A stretch of DNA of 64,000 nucleotides from JACCXJ01 sp050740695 (GTDB lineage: Bacteria; Pseudomonadota; Gammaproteobacteria; JACCXJ01): the NCBI GenBank assembly GCA_050740695.1, contig JBOIDR010000001.1, positions 22,828 to 86,827 on the forward strand. The letters are read 5' to 3'. A model generated the notes under the pieces. That model was not told where the DNA came from, did no database searches, and saw nothing but the letters and a program-made list of their open reading frames with translations. Shown in pieces: positions 19,113 through 28,557 of this stretch. A program made the translations under genes and the position numbers. Position 1 is the first letter of the stretch; each line of letters starts with the position of its first letter.

Positions 19113-19589
19113 TCAGCCACACCTCGTGGTGAAGTCGAAGGTGGTACGGACGTTCGATCCCACGAGTTCGGTGTCGGCGGTCACCGTGAGATCGGCTAAG
19201 GTGGAGGTGCTCCGGACGATGTCACCGCCGAGGTTAACCGGAGAGCCGAAACCTCCAGCCGAGCCGTTGCTCAGGACCCATGTGTCGCCATTGGGGAAGA
19301 CGACGAGCGGGTCGACAGACCAGGTTGCCTCTTCGGCCGCGGCGATATCGGTGTAGCGAAAGTACCCGTTGAAGGGGACCAGGCCGTTGTTCGCCTCTCC
19401 GCCGTTGACCTCTACCGAAGTCGTCGGATCCGACAGGATCACCGGGCTCGCCGGCACGAGACCCGGGCTGAGACACATGCAGAACGCTACTCCGATCCAG
19501 CGGAGCGAGGGTGGCCTCGGCTGCCGAGGAGGGCGGGGTACGGCCCTCTGGTGACGGTGCGGTTCGGCTTCAAAGCTCTTGCTCCTCAT
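19113..19589 (-). CDS. Short secreted protein of unknown function, possibly truncated
   Basis: From the ATG at 19589 the 158-residue product has a basic N-terminus and a hydrophobic segment (WIGVAFCMCLSPGLVPASP) resembling a signal peptide. A Gly/Asn/Thr-rich secreted stretch follows (NGGEANNGLVPFNGYFRYTD, NLGGDIVRSTSTLADLTVTAD). It ends abruptly at TTFDFTTRCG without a recognisable domain end or sorting signal. It may be the N-terminal part of a larger exported protein broken by mutation. I do not recognise a family. Confidence 0.45.
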   Translation of the reverse strand: MRSKSFEAEPHRHQRAVPRPPRQPRPPSLRWIGVAFCMCLSPGLVPASPVILSDPTTSVEVNGGEANNGLVPFNGYFRYTDIAAAEEATWSVDPLVVFPNGDTWVLSNGSAGGFGSPVNLGGDIVRSTSTLADLTVTADTELVGSNVRTTFDFTTRCG

Positions 19590-19676
19590 GGTTCCGTCCG
19601 TCCTCCACTTAAAGGTTCCTGTTAGGGAGTGTAAAGGGTACGCCCGCACGGGGTAAAGTCGCTGCGGATGCGCCTG

Positions 19677-19722
19677 GCCCCCACCCTACCCCTCCCCCGC
19701 TAGGCGCAGGGGAGGGAACCCA
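19677..19722. repeat. Dispersed CCCTCCCC repeat copy
   Basis: This short unit reads CCCCCACCCTACCCCTCCCC then CGCTAGGCGCAGGGGAGGG, the same family as the copies at 10491-10627 and 13181-13402. It lies in the 220-base gap between the divergent secreted-protein gene and the DUF29 gene. Confidence 0.6.
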
Positions 19723-19809
19723 GGGAACCCCGGCGCCCCCGTCCCAGCGCCAATCGAGCATCCGGCCGGCCAGGTTGCAAGACCACGAGATACTTCCTAT
19801 CCTTCAGCC

Positions 19810-20256
19810 ATGCAAGTAGCCAAGAAAACCTACGAGCAAGACTTTCAGGCCTGGGCGCTAGAGAACGCGGTGCTCTTGCGCCAAGGAAGACTGGCCGACA
19901 TCGACGCGCTCCATATCGCCGAGGAGCTCGAAAGCATGGGCGCGAGTGAACGCCGTGAGCTGCAAAGCCGCTTACGGGTGCTGGCGCTCCATCTGCTCAA
20001 ATATCAGTACCAGCCGGAGTGCCGCGGGAAGAGCTGGCTCCTGACCATAGGCCATCAAAGAGACGCCATCGATAGCCTGTTGAAACAGTCCCCGAGTTTG
20101 CGTCCGCTCCTGGATGACGCGGAGGAAATGGCGGACATCTACGCCAAGGCGCTCCGGGATGCGGTGATCGAGACCGAGCTGGACCGCCACCTCTTCCCGG
20201 TGAGATGCCCATACGCCATCGACCAGCTCCTCGATGGCGATTTTCTTCCGGATTGA
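19810..20256 (+). CDS. DUF29 family protein
   Basis: The 148-residue protein has the DUF29 signature: YEQDFQAWALENAVLLRQGRLADIDALHIAEELESMG, then RELQSRLRVLALHLLKYQYQPE, then SWLLTIGHQRDAIDSLLKQSPSL. The family is common in genomes rich in mobile elements, and its function is unknown. It is a stand-alone gene on the plus strand, converging with the ligA remnant. A palindromic repeat at 20278-20343 lies between them. Confidence 0.88.
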   Translation: MQVAKKTYEQDFQAWALENAVLLRQGRLADIDALHIAEELESMGASERRELQSRLRVLALHLLKYQYQPECRGKSWLLTIGHQRDAIDSLLKQSPSLRPLLDDAEEMADIYAKALRDAVIETELDRHLFPVRCPYAIDQLLDGDFLPD

Positions 20257-20277
20257 GTCCCTGGCCAAAATACCCGC

Positions 20278-20343
20278 AGCCCGGATGTAGCGCAGCGGGA
20301 TCCGGGGAGGCCGTCCCGGTGCACTTCGTTTCATCCGGGCTAC
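20278..20343. repeat. Dispersed inverted-repeat element (third copy of the 547-702 family)
   Basis: The left arm AGCCCGGATGTAGCGCAGCG and the right arm CACTTCGTTTCATCCGGGCT are imperfect complements, giving a hairpin between the convergent DUF29 gene and the ligA remnant. The arms match those at 547-578 and 671-702. Confidence 0.65.
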
Positions 20344-20357
20344 GGCAGCCGGCTAGA

Positions 20358-20681
20358 TCAGGCACCGCCATGCCCGGCGAGCATGCGCAAGAACCCGTCT
20401 TCGTCCAGGACGGACACCCCCCAGCTCGCGGGCGCGCGCCGCCTTCGACCCCGGATCGGCGCCCGCGACGACGTAATCGGTCTTCCGCGAAACGCTGCCG
20501 CTCACCTTCGCGCCGAGCGCGAGCAGGCGCGCCTTGGCCTCCTCACGGCTCATGGAGGCGAGCGTCCCGGTCAGGACGAAGCCCTTGCCCGACAGCGTCG
20601 AGGACGTGATAGCGGTAGTTGTGGTAGGCGATGTCTTCCGCGCAGGCGGCAGAGGCGCGCGACCGCCTCATGCGCCTGCAT
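20358..20681 (-). pseudogene. ligA: Internally deleted and frameshifted remnant of NAD-dependent DNA ligase
   Basis: An ATG at 20681 overlaps the zipA stop by 14 bases, the normal ligA position. The first codons read MQAHEAVARLCRLR, then after a one-base shift EDIAYHNYRYHVLDA, the LigA N-terminus. The next frame jumps straight to the C-terminal BRCT domain: LSGKGFVLTGTLASMSREEA, then GAKVSGSVSRKTDYVVAGADPGSKAARARELG. A G-run shift then leads to SVLDEDGFLRMLAGHGG and a stop. The adenylation, OB and helix-hairpin-helix domains (about 1.7 kb) are missing. A functional ligase must exist elsewhere, or the assembly collapsed here. Confidence 0.8.
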
Positions 20682-21483
20682 GGGCGGCGACGGTACGCAG
20701 GCGCGCGAGCTCGTGCGGGGTCAGCGGGCGGCGCTCGGCGTCCCGCACCTCCCCGCCCAGCGCCTCGGCGAGCCGGCAGGCGCCATGCAGCAGGAGCTCG
20801 AACGCCAACCGCCCCTCGACCGGCACGGGCAGGCGCATGATCAAGAGCACCCCCTCGGTGCGGGCGCTCGCGAGGGTGTTGAGGTCGAAGCTCCCGGGCT
20901 CCAGCATGTTCACGAGGCAGTACAGGCCCGTGGGGGACGCCAGCCGGCCCACCCCATGGTAATGAAAGACCTTCATCTCCCCGAAGCGCATCCCGAGATC
21001 TTCGGCCGCGTCGCGGATCGCGCTGCCGGTGAAATCCCGGCCGGGAGGCGCGATGACATACAGGATGATGGCCTCCGGGCCTGATTTTTCCGACCCGCCC
21101 TTCCCGGCCATGGCGCCAGCTTTGCGCTTGACCAAGCGGCCTTTCATCGCCCACGTCTGGAACCAGCCCCACGACTCGGGGACTTTGCGGATGCCCGCCA
21201 GGGCATCTCGGATCCGACTCGGACGGATCGGCGCGTGGCCGGACTCGACCACGAGGTTGCTCAGATCGCTCAGGGTGCGGGTGTAATCGACCGGTGCCTC
21301 GGTGTCTTGGCTCGGCGGCCGGGCGGCCTTCGGCAACGGGACCGCGGGCTCGCCGGGGCGAGACGGTCTGCGGCCCCCGATCCTTTTTCGGCGTTTGTTT
21401 CCCCGGCCCCGCATTCCCCAGAAATAAACGCCCGCCACCACCATGAGCCCGATCAAGAGAAGCGCGACCCGCAATTCGTTCAT
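20668..21483 (-). CDS. zipA: Cell division protein ZipA
   Basis: The 271-residue protein has an N-terminal membrane anchor (LRVALLLIGLMVVAGVYFW), a basic/proline linker, and a C-terminal FtsZ-binding domain from about residue 135 (AIILYVIAPPGRDFTGSAIRDAAEDLGMRFGEMKVFHYHG, with GLYCLVNMLEPGSFDLNTL). It anchors FtsZ to the membrane at the division site. It lies 54 bases downstream of smc and overlaps ligA, the conserved smc-zipA-ligA order. Confidence 0.92.
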   Translation of the reverse strand: MNELRVALLLIGLMVVAGVYFWGMRGRGNKRRKRIGGRRPSRPGEPAVPLPKAARPPSQDTEAPVDYTRTLSDLSNLVVESGHAPIRPSRIRDALAGIRKVPESWGWFQTWAMKGRLVKRKAGAMAGKGGSEKSGPEAIILYVIAPPGRDFTGSAIRDAAEDLGMRFGEMKVFHYHGVGRLASPTGLYCLVNMLEPGSFDLNTLASARTEGVLLIMRLPVPVEGRLAFELLLHGACRLAEALGGEVRDAERRPLTPHELARLRTVAAHAGA

Positions 21484-21537
21484 AGATAAGGGCCCACTCG
21501 GAAACCAGCCTCCGACATAACGATGCGCGGGTCCGTG

Positions 21538-24500
21538 CTAGCCGGTCGCGGCCAGGCGCACCGCCTCGTCCACATCCACGGCGACGAGGCGCGACACCCC
21601 GGGTTCCTGCATGGTCACGCCCACCAAACGGTGGGCGATCTCCATGGTGATCTTATTGTGGGTGATGAACAGGAACTGGACGTCTTCGGACATCGATCCG
21701 AGGAACCGGCACAGGTGCGCGGCGTTGGCGTCGTCGAGCGGCGCGTCGACCTCGTCGAGCAGGCAGAACGGCGCGGGGTGGAGCTTGAATAGCGCGAACA
21801 CCAGCGCCAGGGCCGTGAGCGCCTTCTCGCCCCCGGAGAGCAGATGGATGCTGTTGTTGCGCTTGCCGGGTGGGCGGGCCATAACGGTGACGCCCGTCTC
21901 CAGGAGGTCCTTGCCGCAGAGCTCCAGGTGGGCCTCGCCACCGCCGAAAAGGCCCGGGAAGAGGACGCCGAGATGGGCATCCAGCTGTTCGAAGGTTTCC
22001 TTGAACCGGCCGCGGGTGTCCCCGTCGATGCGCCGGATGGCATCCCCCAGGGTCGCCAGCGCCGCGGTGAGATCGGCGTGCTGGCCGTCGAGATAGGTCT
22101 TGCGCTCCCCGAGCGCCTCGAATTCCTCCATGGCCGCGAGGTTCACGGCCCCGAGCCGCGCCAGCCGCTCGCCGATACGCGTGAGCCGCTCCTCGAACGC
22201 GGCCGGCAGGGCGTCCTCGGGCAGTGCGGCGAGCAATTCGTCGAGCACGAGCCCCTGTCCCGCGAGCCGCTCCCGGCAAGCCTCGAGACGCACCCGCAGG
22301 TTCTCGCGTGCCAGCCGCGCCTCCTCCAGGCGCTCGCGGTACGCATGGGCCTCGCGCTCGCGGAGGAGGCGCCGCTCCGCCGCCTCCCGCAGGGCCGCAT
22401 CCCGGCGCTCCAATGCGGCACGCGCCTCGCTGAGCTCGGCCTCCACCGACAGCTGCACCTCCAGCGCCCCGGGCAGGGCCTGTTCCAGGGCAGTCAAGGG
22501 CCCCAGACCCTCGGCCAGGGCCGAGCGCAGCTCACGGCAGCGCGCCTCGAGCTGCTCCACGGCCTCGGACTCCCGCAGTTCGCCCTCGCAGAGGACCCCG
22601 TAGCGGGTCCTCAGGGACTCGATCCTGAGCGACAACGCGTGGCTCTCTTCGCGCGCCACCCGCCAGGCCTCGCGGGCGGTCGACAGGGCCGGACCCAGCG
22701 CCCCTCTGCGGGCCTTCAAGGCCAGGCGTTGTGTCCCGGTCTCCGCGACCGCCGCACGAAGGGTCAGCAGCCGTACCGTGCTCATGGCCTCGTCGTCCGC
22801 GTCGCGCATCCCTTGGGCCTCCAGCGCCGCGATCTCCTGCGTCAGCGCGGCCAACCGCAGCGCACGCTGTGCCTTCGCGGCCTCCGCCGCGGCCAGCTCG
22901 GAGCGCACACCGGCCACGACCTCCTGGGCGCGGGCGATGGCCGCCTGAAGCTCGCATTCTTCGGTCTCCAGGCGCGTGCCGGTCTCACGCGCGTCCCGTG
23001 CCTCGTGCAGGGAACCCTCGATGGCCGCCTCCAGCCCCGCGCGCTGCGCCTCCAGGGCCTGGATCTCCTGCTGCCTTTCGATAACCCCCGCCCGGCCCGG
23101 GACGCGCCCGGTCCGTCGCAGCCAGTCCGGCCCGATCTGGACCCCGTCGCGGGTCACCAGGGACTCGGCGGCATGGAGACCGGTGCGCAGCGCCAGCGCC
23201 TCATCCAGCCCTTCGGCGGCGTACACGCCGCCGAGCACGCCGTCGAGCCCAATCGGACTTTGGATCTTTTCTGTCAACAAGGCCGCCGCGGCCCCGGACG
23301 GACGGAGCGGCGCCGGGCCCGCTCCTGCCTCGATCAGACCCACGCCATGCTCGCCCAGATCGGGCAGTACACGGGCCACCTCGGCCAGCGACCCCACCGA
23401 GAAGGCGCCCAGCCAATCCCCCAGCACCGACTCGACCGCGGGTTCCCACCCGGCCTCGACTCGAATGTGCTCGAAGAGGGGCACGGGCGCGGCCGTTCCG
23501 GCCAGGGCGAGCCACTCCCGCACCGCCCCGTCGTGGCCATCCACCGCCGCTTCCTGCAGCGTAGCCAGTGAGGACAGACGCCCGAGCGCGGTCGCGAGCA
23601 CCTCGCGCAACTCGCCCAGGTGGCGGTTCAGCGCGTCGCGCCGCGCGCGCCCTTCGCGCAGGGCCTCGCGATTGTCCGCGCACTCGGACTCGAGCCGGTG
23701 GAGGACTGCTCCTGCCTCGCTCAGGCGGCTTTCGAACACCGCGATCTCATCGCTACCAGCAAGCGCCTCCAGGCGCCCGCGCTCGTCGTGCATCGTCCCG
23801 AGACGCGCTTGCCGCTCGGCCCGCCGTTCCGCCAGGTGGACCGCATGCGCGGCCAGCGCAGACTCCTCGCTACTCCGCTGCGCGCCCTCCGCGTTCGCCG
23901 TGTCCCACTCGGATTGCCAGCCTTCCATGGCCTCTTCGCAAAGGCAGAGGCCCTCGAAGGCCGATCCCTCGACCAGGCGGGCCTCCCGCGAACGCGGCTC
24001 CAAAAGCGCGATCTCTTCGCTCGTGCGCGCGATGGCCGCGCGCGCCTCCGCGCGCCGGGCCTCGCCCTCTTCGAGCGCGCGGCCGGCGCGTTCGAGCTCG
24101 GCCATGAGCCCTTCGCGTCGCTCCCGGGCATGGCCGATCGCCTGTTCGAGCCGGGCGATCTCCGCCCCGGCCCGGTAATACCGACCCTGTACCTCGTCGA
24201 AGCCCTCGCGCGCCTGCCATTCGTCGGCGCGCCCTGCCTCGAGCTCGGCCTCCACCGAGCGCAAGGCCGCGAGGGCCGCCTCGACCTCGGTCTCGCACTC
24301 GACGGTCAGCCGTTCCTGTACCTCCGATCCCTGCGACAGAGTCCGGACGGACAGCGCCAGGAGCTGGCCTTTGACCAGGCGCTCGTCGTCGCTGAGCCGC
24401 TTGTACCGGGCCGCCGCCCTGGCCTGTTGCTGTAGGCGTTCGAGCTGCCGGTCGAGCTCCGCGCGCAGATCGTCGAGCCGCGCCAGGTTTTCGCGGGCGT

Positions 24501-25056
24501 GCCGGATGCGGATCTCGGTCTCGTGGCGGCGCTCCTTGTACTTGGAGATCCCGGCCGCCTCCTCCAGGAACACCCGCAGGTCCTCGGGCTTGGCCTCGAC
24601 CATGCGCGAGATCATCCCCTGCTCGATCACGGCGTAGCTGCGCGCACCGAGCCCCGTACCGAGGAACAGGCCGACGATGTCGCGGCGCCGGCAGCGCACC
24701 CCGTTCAGGAAATAGCTGGAGGCCCCGTCCCGGCTCACCTGCCGCTTCACGGACACCTCGGCATAGCTCGCGTACTGCCCGCCGAAGCCACCGTCGGCGT
24801 TCTCGAAGACGATCTCGACCGTGGCCTGTCCTACGGGCTTGCGATTGCCCGAGCCGTTGAAGATCACATCGGCCATCGAGCCCCCGCGCAGGTGCTTGGC
24901 CGAGGTTTCCCCCAGGACCCACAGGACGGCATCGATGAGGTTCGACTTGCCGCAGCCATTCGGTCCCACGACGCCGGTCAGGTTGCCCGACAGATCCAGG
25001 GTGATCGGGTCCACAAAGGACTTGAACCCCGCGAGCCTGATCTTCGATAGCCTCAT
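21538..25056 (-). CDS. smc: Chromosome segregation protein SMC
   Basis: The 1172-residue ATPase has the N-terminal Walker A GVVGPNGCGKSNLIDAVLW, two long coiled coils, a central hinge (about residues 500-650), and the C-terminal signature LLSGGEKALTALALVFALF with Walker B PFCLLDEVDAPLDDAN. It forms the condensin-like ring that compacts and segregates chromosomes, with ScpA/ScpB encoded elsewhere. Presence of canonical SMC rather than MukB fits non-enteric gammaproteobacteria. It is the first gene of the smc-zipA unit. Confidence 0.97.
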   Translation of the reverse strand: MRLSKIRLAGFKSFVDPITLDLSGNLTGVVGPNGCGKSNLIDAVLWVLGETSAKHLRGGSMADVIFNGSGNRKPVGQATVEIVFENADGGFGGQYASYAEVSVKRQVSRDGASSYFLNGVRCRRRDIVGLFLGTGLGARSYAVIEQGMISRMVEAKPEDLRVFLEEAAGISKYKERRHETEIRIRHARENLARLDDLRAELDRQLERLQQQARAAARYKRLSDDERLVKGQLLALSVRTLSQGSEVQERLTVECETEVEAALAALRSVEAELEAGRADEWQAREGFDEVQGRYYRAGAEIARLEQAIGHARERREGLMAELERAGRALEEGEARRAEARAAIARTSEEIALLEPRSREARLVEGSAFEGLCLCEEAMEGWQSEWDTANAEGAQRSSEESALAAHAVHLAERRAERQARLGTMHDERGRLEALAGSDEIAVFESRLSEAGAVLHRLESECADNREALREGRARRDALNRHLGELREVLATALGRLSSLATLQEAAVDGHDGAVREWLALAGTAAPVPLFEHIRVEAGWEPAVESVLGDWLGAFSVGSLAEVARVLPDLGEHGVGLIEAGAGPAPLRPSGAAAALLTEKIQSPIGLDGVLGGVYAAEGLDEALALRTGLHAAESLVTRDGVQIGPDWLRRTGRVPGRAGVIERQQEIQALEAQRAGLEAAIEGSLHEARDARETGTRLETEECELQAAIARAQEVVAGVRSELAAAEAAKAQRALRLAALTQEIAALEAQGMRDADDEAMSTVRLLTLRAAVAETGTQRLALKARRGALGPALSTAREAWRVAREESHALSLRIESLRTRYGVLCEGELRESEAVEQLEARCRELRSALAEGLGPLTALEQALPGALEVQLSVEAELSEARAALERRDAALREAAERRLLREREAHAYRERLEEARLARENLRVRLEACRERLAGQGLVLDELLAALPEDALPAAFEERLTRIGERLARLGAVNLAAMEEFEALGERKTYLDGQHADLTAALATLGDAIRRIDGDTRGRFKETFEQLDAHLGVLFPGLFGGGEAHLELCGKDLLETGVTVMARPPGKRNNSIHLLSGGEKALTALALVFALFKLHPAPFCLLDEVDAPLDDANAAHLCRFLGSMSEDVQFLFITHNKITMEIAHRLVGVTMQEPGVSRLVAVDVDEAVRLAATG

Positions 25057-25157
25057 CGCGCGCTAAGATACAAGATACGGTAGCGAGCGTACAGGGATCC
25101 CCAAGTCCAGGCTCGGGCCGATGCAAATCCGGTAATTGATTGAATGGTAACGATAAC

Positions 25158-25889
25158 ATGAGTCCTCTTCCAGACCTTTCGAGACCCGTGGCGGGTGCTA
25201 AGACCCTAGGCGGCGAGGTGCCGGAGGCGATGCTCGACTGGGCTTCGGTGGAGACGGTGTTGCTGGACCTCGACGGCACGCTCCTCGATCTCCACTTCGA
25301 CACCCATTTCTGGACCGAGCACCTGCCGCTCCGCTATGCCGAGCGGTCCGGTATCGGCCTTTTGGCCGCCAAGGCCGAGCTGGCGCCGAGGCTCAAGGCG
25401 CGGGAGGGATCATTGGCCTGGTATTGCGTCGATCATTGGACGCGAGAGCTAGGCATCGAGATCGCCGAGATCAAACGCGAGGTCGCGCATCTGATCGCGC
25501 CGCACCCGCGGGTACCCGAGTTCCTCGCCGCGCTCTCCGCACTCGGCAAGCGCGTGATGCTCGCCACCAACGCCCACCCCAAGAGCCTCGCGATCAAGCT
25601 CCCGAGAGTCGGGCTTACCGGACACTTCGACGCGATCCTGTGTGCGCACGATTTCGGCGCCCCCAAGGAACACCCCCGGTTCTGGGAATTGGCGCGGACG
25701 CACGAGCCCTTCGACGGCCGGCGCACGCTCCTCATCGACGATAACCTCGCTTGTCTTCGCGCCGCAAAGGCCGCCGGGGTACGCTTCCTCTACGGCGTGC
25801 TCCGGCCGGACAGCCGCGCGCCGCCTAATCCACCTTCCGAGTTCCCGGCCATCACCGGCTTCGGGGACATCATGCCGCCCTGCCGGTGA
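25158..25889 (+). CDS. HAD-superfamily phosphatase, GMP/IMP nucleotidase (YrfG)-like
   Basis: The product from the ATG at 25158 has 243 residues. HAD motifs are in order: motif I VLLDLDGTLLDLHFD, motif II VMLATNAHP, the Lys in GAPKEHPRFW, and motif IV LLIDDNLACLRAAKAAG. The sequence YAERSGIGLLAAKAEL and the cap WYCVDHWTRELGIEI fit the YrfG-like purine nucleotidase group. A TTG six codons upstream (25140) is an alternative start. The gene is divergent from smc. Confidence 0.8.
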   Translation: MSPLPDLSRPVAGAKTLGGEVPEAMLDWASVETVLLDLDGTLLDLHFDTHFWTEHLPLRYAERSGIGLLAAKAELAPRLKAREGSLAWYCVDHWTRELGIEIAEIKREVAHLIAPHPRVPEFLAALSALGKRVMLATNAHPKSLAIKLPRVGLTGHFDAILCAHDFGAPKEHPRFWELARTHEPFDGRRTLLIDDNLACLRAAKAAGVRFLYGVLRPDSRAPPNPPSEFPAITGFGDIMPPCR

Positions 25890-25936
25890 CGACCGAGCGG
25901 ACGTCGCCGTCGCCACCCGTCAGGCCGACGTGGCGG

Positions 25937-27274
25937 TCAGCGGTCGGGGAGAAACGAGAGCTTGTCGAGGGCGTTCGCCAACTCCCCGGCGTCCTGATAG
26001 CGGTCTTCGGGGGCCTTGGCCAGGAGGCGCTCGAGCAGCGGTTGATAGGCCGCGACGGCGCTCGGTAGATGCGGGATAGGTGCACCGATATGCTGGGCCA
26101 TGACCTCGACGGCCGTCTTGCCCGTATAGGGCTTCGCTCCGGTCAGCATCTCGTAGAGGAGGGTCCCCGCGCTGTATAGATCGCAGCGGGGATCCCCGGG
26201 CAGGCCCTCGGATTGTTCCGGGCTCATGTAGTAGGGCGTGCCGAACGCCGGTGCCCGCCCCTCCGCTTCCGGATCGGCCGCGACGTCGTGGTGCCGGGCG
26301 ATGCCGAAATCGATGAGCGCGAGACTATCGTCCTCGCGGAACATGAGGTTCTGTGGTTTGAGGTCGCGATGCACGATCCCGTGGGAATGGATGACCTCGA
26401 GCGCGCGCAGCACCTGACAGAAGATGCGCAGTGCCGTGGCCGGCCGCAATGCCCCGTAACGCAGGCGGTCTTTCAGATCGCCCTGGGAAAAGTACTCCAT
26501 GGCGATGTAGACGTGCGTATCTGTGAACCCCTGTTCGTAGATACGGACGACATGGGGGCTATTGATATCCGTGATGAGGTTGTACTCCCGCATGAACAGG
26601 TCCAGGAAGCGCTCGTCTTCGATGAGCTTGCTGTCCAGGATCTTGAGTGCCATCGGGATCCCCTTGGCCAGATGCTGCGCGAGGAAGATCGTCGACATGC
26701 CGCCGGAACCGATCTTGCCGAGCATCAGGAAACCGTTCAGTCGCACCGCCTCGGGCCGGCTGCCGACGTTTCGGCGCAGCAGGAAGACATCGGACGCGGC
26801 GTCCTCCAGGGGCTCGGTATCCCCATAGGCACCGATCGGTACCGTATCGGCGGACTGCCAGGGCACATCGCTGCTGCCCGAGCCACTCGCGAGCGCGGTG
26901 CGCACCACAGCACCTAAGGCCGCGGGCGAGAGGTCTGATTTGTGGAGCGATAGCGCGGCGTTTCCATGCGACCCAGGTGTCGCACCGTCCAGAAGCCGTA
27001 CGATGGGCGGGTGCCCGGGGTGCGCCGCGAGGCCCTCCGGGAATAATACCCCAGCGCCTTCGAGCGCGTCATCGACGAGCACCACGTCGGCGTCGGCGCG
27101 CCCCGCCGCAGCGGCCGCGCGCTCCGGCACGCATTGGTCCCACTCGTGGATCTCGGCGTCGGGCCATTCCATCGCGCAGAGCTGCGCAAGCAAGAGGCGC
27201 AGGTCCTCGCTCTCGCTGACGATGAGGATGTGCCGTGTCCCGGCGGGCTTGGAAGCGTGTATGGACAACTCCAT
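25937..27274 (-). CDS. Serine/threonine protein kinase with N-terminal degenerate receiver-like domain
   Basis: The 445-residue protein starts at the ATG at 27274 (MELSIHASKPAG). Residues 15-130 look like a response-regulator receiver fold (HILIVSESEDLRLLLAQL, VVLVDDALEGAG). A Hanks kinase follows: glycine loop IGSGGMSTIF, ATP Lys in MALKIL, catalytic HRDLKPQNLMF, DFGIAR, and activation segment GTPYYMSPEQSEG. All catalytic residues are present. No membrane anchor or PASTA domain is seen, so it is cytosolic. The receiver may respond to a histidine kinase or serve only as a docking domain. The 247 bases upstream, before the terpene synthase stop, hold its promoter region. Confidence 0.88.
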   Translation of the reverse strand: MELSIHASKPAGTRHILIVSESEDLRLLLAQLCAMEWPDAEIHEWDQCVPERAAAAAGRADADVVLVDDALEGAGVLFPEGLAAHPGHPPIVRLLDGATPGSHGNAALSLHKSDLSPAALGAVVRTALASGSGSSDVPWQSADTVPIGAYGDTEPLEDAASDVFLLRRNVGSRPEAVRLNGFLMLGKIGSGGMSTIFLAQHLAKGIPMALKILDSKLIEDERFLDLFMREYNLITDINSPHVVRIYEQGFTDTHVYIAMEYFSQGDLKDRLRYGALRPATALRIFCQVLRALEVIHSHGIVHRDLKPQNLMFREDDSLALIDFGIARHHDVAADPEAEGRAPAFGTPYYMSPEQSEGLPGDPRCDLYSAGTLLYEMLTGAKPYTGKTAVEVMAQHIGAPIPHLPSAVAAYQPLLERLLAKAPEDRYQDAGELANALDKLSFLPDR

Positions 27275-27521
27275 TCCGTGGCGTGCGACCGAGGTAGGGA
27301 GTGCGATCGAAAGTCCGCGTGCCGAGGAGGTGTCCGATCGCGAATTGAGCAGAGCTACGTTTACGCGATCCCCCGATCCCTGCCTCGCGTGCAGACCGCT
27401 TTGCGGTGCCTCCCTGCGGAGGCTGTTTCGGCATCGAATAGGGTGACCTTGAGAAATACGGCCACGAGCGCGAGCGGTGTCGTCTAACAAGCAGCCCGCT
27501 GACTATGTGCACCGTTACCCC

Positions 27522-28535
27522 CTATGCAACTGGCACAGCAATACGCTCCTCTGCGGCTACCTGGTAACGGCCCGACTCATAAGACCAGTCGAGATTGCCG
27601 CGTATCCAAGCTCCCATTCCGACAACAAAGCGCCGAACGATGCCATCGACTTCGGGGCCAAACGATGGCAAATCGTTTTGCAACACCATGAAATCCTTAA
27701 CCTCCCGTTCGATGAGTCTCGCCGCGCGATCCACCGCCGCCTGGAGGGTGATGTGCCCCTCGTGCTGAAGGATCAGCGCGAGATTATGGATATCGCCGTG
27801 CGCGCGCTCCTTTCGTAAGGAGATGAGATCATTGCACCAACAAACGACATTGCACGTGATCAGCATAAGCCGGCGATAGCACGGGTGCTCGCGCACCACG
27901 AGCGGCAGCGTGTGCGCCTCGGTCATATCGATTAGGTTGATAACGGTGTACACAGCCCCCGTGTAAGGGCGCATCCGAGAGTAGGTGACCGAGTCTGGCC
28001 ATGCCCCGCGTTCGCGGTTTTCGCTCTCCCAAACCGATGCCTCGAAGTACTCGGACACGCTCACTGCGAAGCGGTCCATCCAGGCCCTGGGCATGAGGTT
28101 CTGCATTCGTCCGCGTAGCTCATCGAGGGCCAAGATCAAGGGCACGTCTGGTCGGCCGGGCCGTGGTCGTGACCGGTTGGACACGTGTTCGGGTGCCTGG
28201 CCGGAAAGCACCTCTAGGCACTGCGCATGCAGCGCCTTCAGGCGCTCCGGCCGCTTCCCGATCCCGGTCTCATCGCACTCGTCATCAATAGAAAAGAGCC
28301 AGGTGTTCCAGTCCGACCCGATGGCCAGTTCATCGAGAGAAGCGCTCGTGTACGTGCGCGCGGCCAGCTTCGCGGGCTTCGTTTTCCGGAGACGTTCGTA
28401 ACCGGACTCGTCCTTAGCGAGCGAAAAGCGCCGGGCCCACGCGAGCGTGTGTTCCTCAACGGTTTCGACGTGCGGGTTTACCTCCGGCCGGAACGGACAG
28501 TACAATTGCGGTATCACGAAATCTTCCTGGTTCAT
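27522..28535 (-). CDS. Class I terpene synthase (sesquiterpene cyclase-like)
   Basis: The 337-residue protein begins MNQEDFVIPQLYCPF. It has the aspartate-rich motif DDECDE at about residues 84-89, the NSE/DTE motif NDLISLRKE at 235-243, and a C-terminal Arg-Tyr pair (ESGRYQ), so both magnesium sites of a bacterial class I cyclase look intact. Such enzymes ionise farnesyl or related diphosphates and cyclise them; the product cannot be predicted. The ATG lies 22 bases after the stop of the GGDEF/EAL gene, so it is probably cotranscribed. No tailoring P450 or prenyltransferase is nearby. Confidence 0.88.
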   Translation of the reverse strand: MNQEDFVIPQLYCPFRPEVNPHVETVEEHTLAWARRFSLAKDESGYERLRKTKPAKLAARTYTSASLDELAIGSDWNTWLFSIDDECDETGIGKRPERLKALHAQCLEVLSGQAPEHVSNRSRPRPGRPDVPLILALDELRGRMQNLMPRAWMDRFAVSVSEYFEASVWESENRERGAWPDSVTYSRMRPYTGAVYTVINLIDMTEAHTLPLVVREHPCYRRLMLITCNVVCWCNDLISLRKERAHGDIHNLALILQHEGHITLQAAVDRAARLIEREVKDFMVLQNDLPSFGPEVDGIVRRFVVGMGAWIRGNLDWSYESGRYQVAAEERIAVPVA

Positions 28536-28557
28536 CACATGATTTGCCCCTGGTTTT

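Noticed and set aside
20353..20553. Stand-alone 66-residue BRCT protein
   Set aside because: It is the C-terminal fragment of the ligA remnant and begins inside the BRCT domain.
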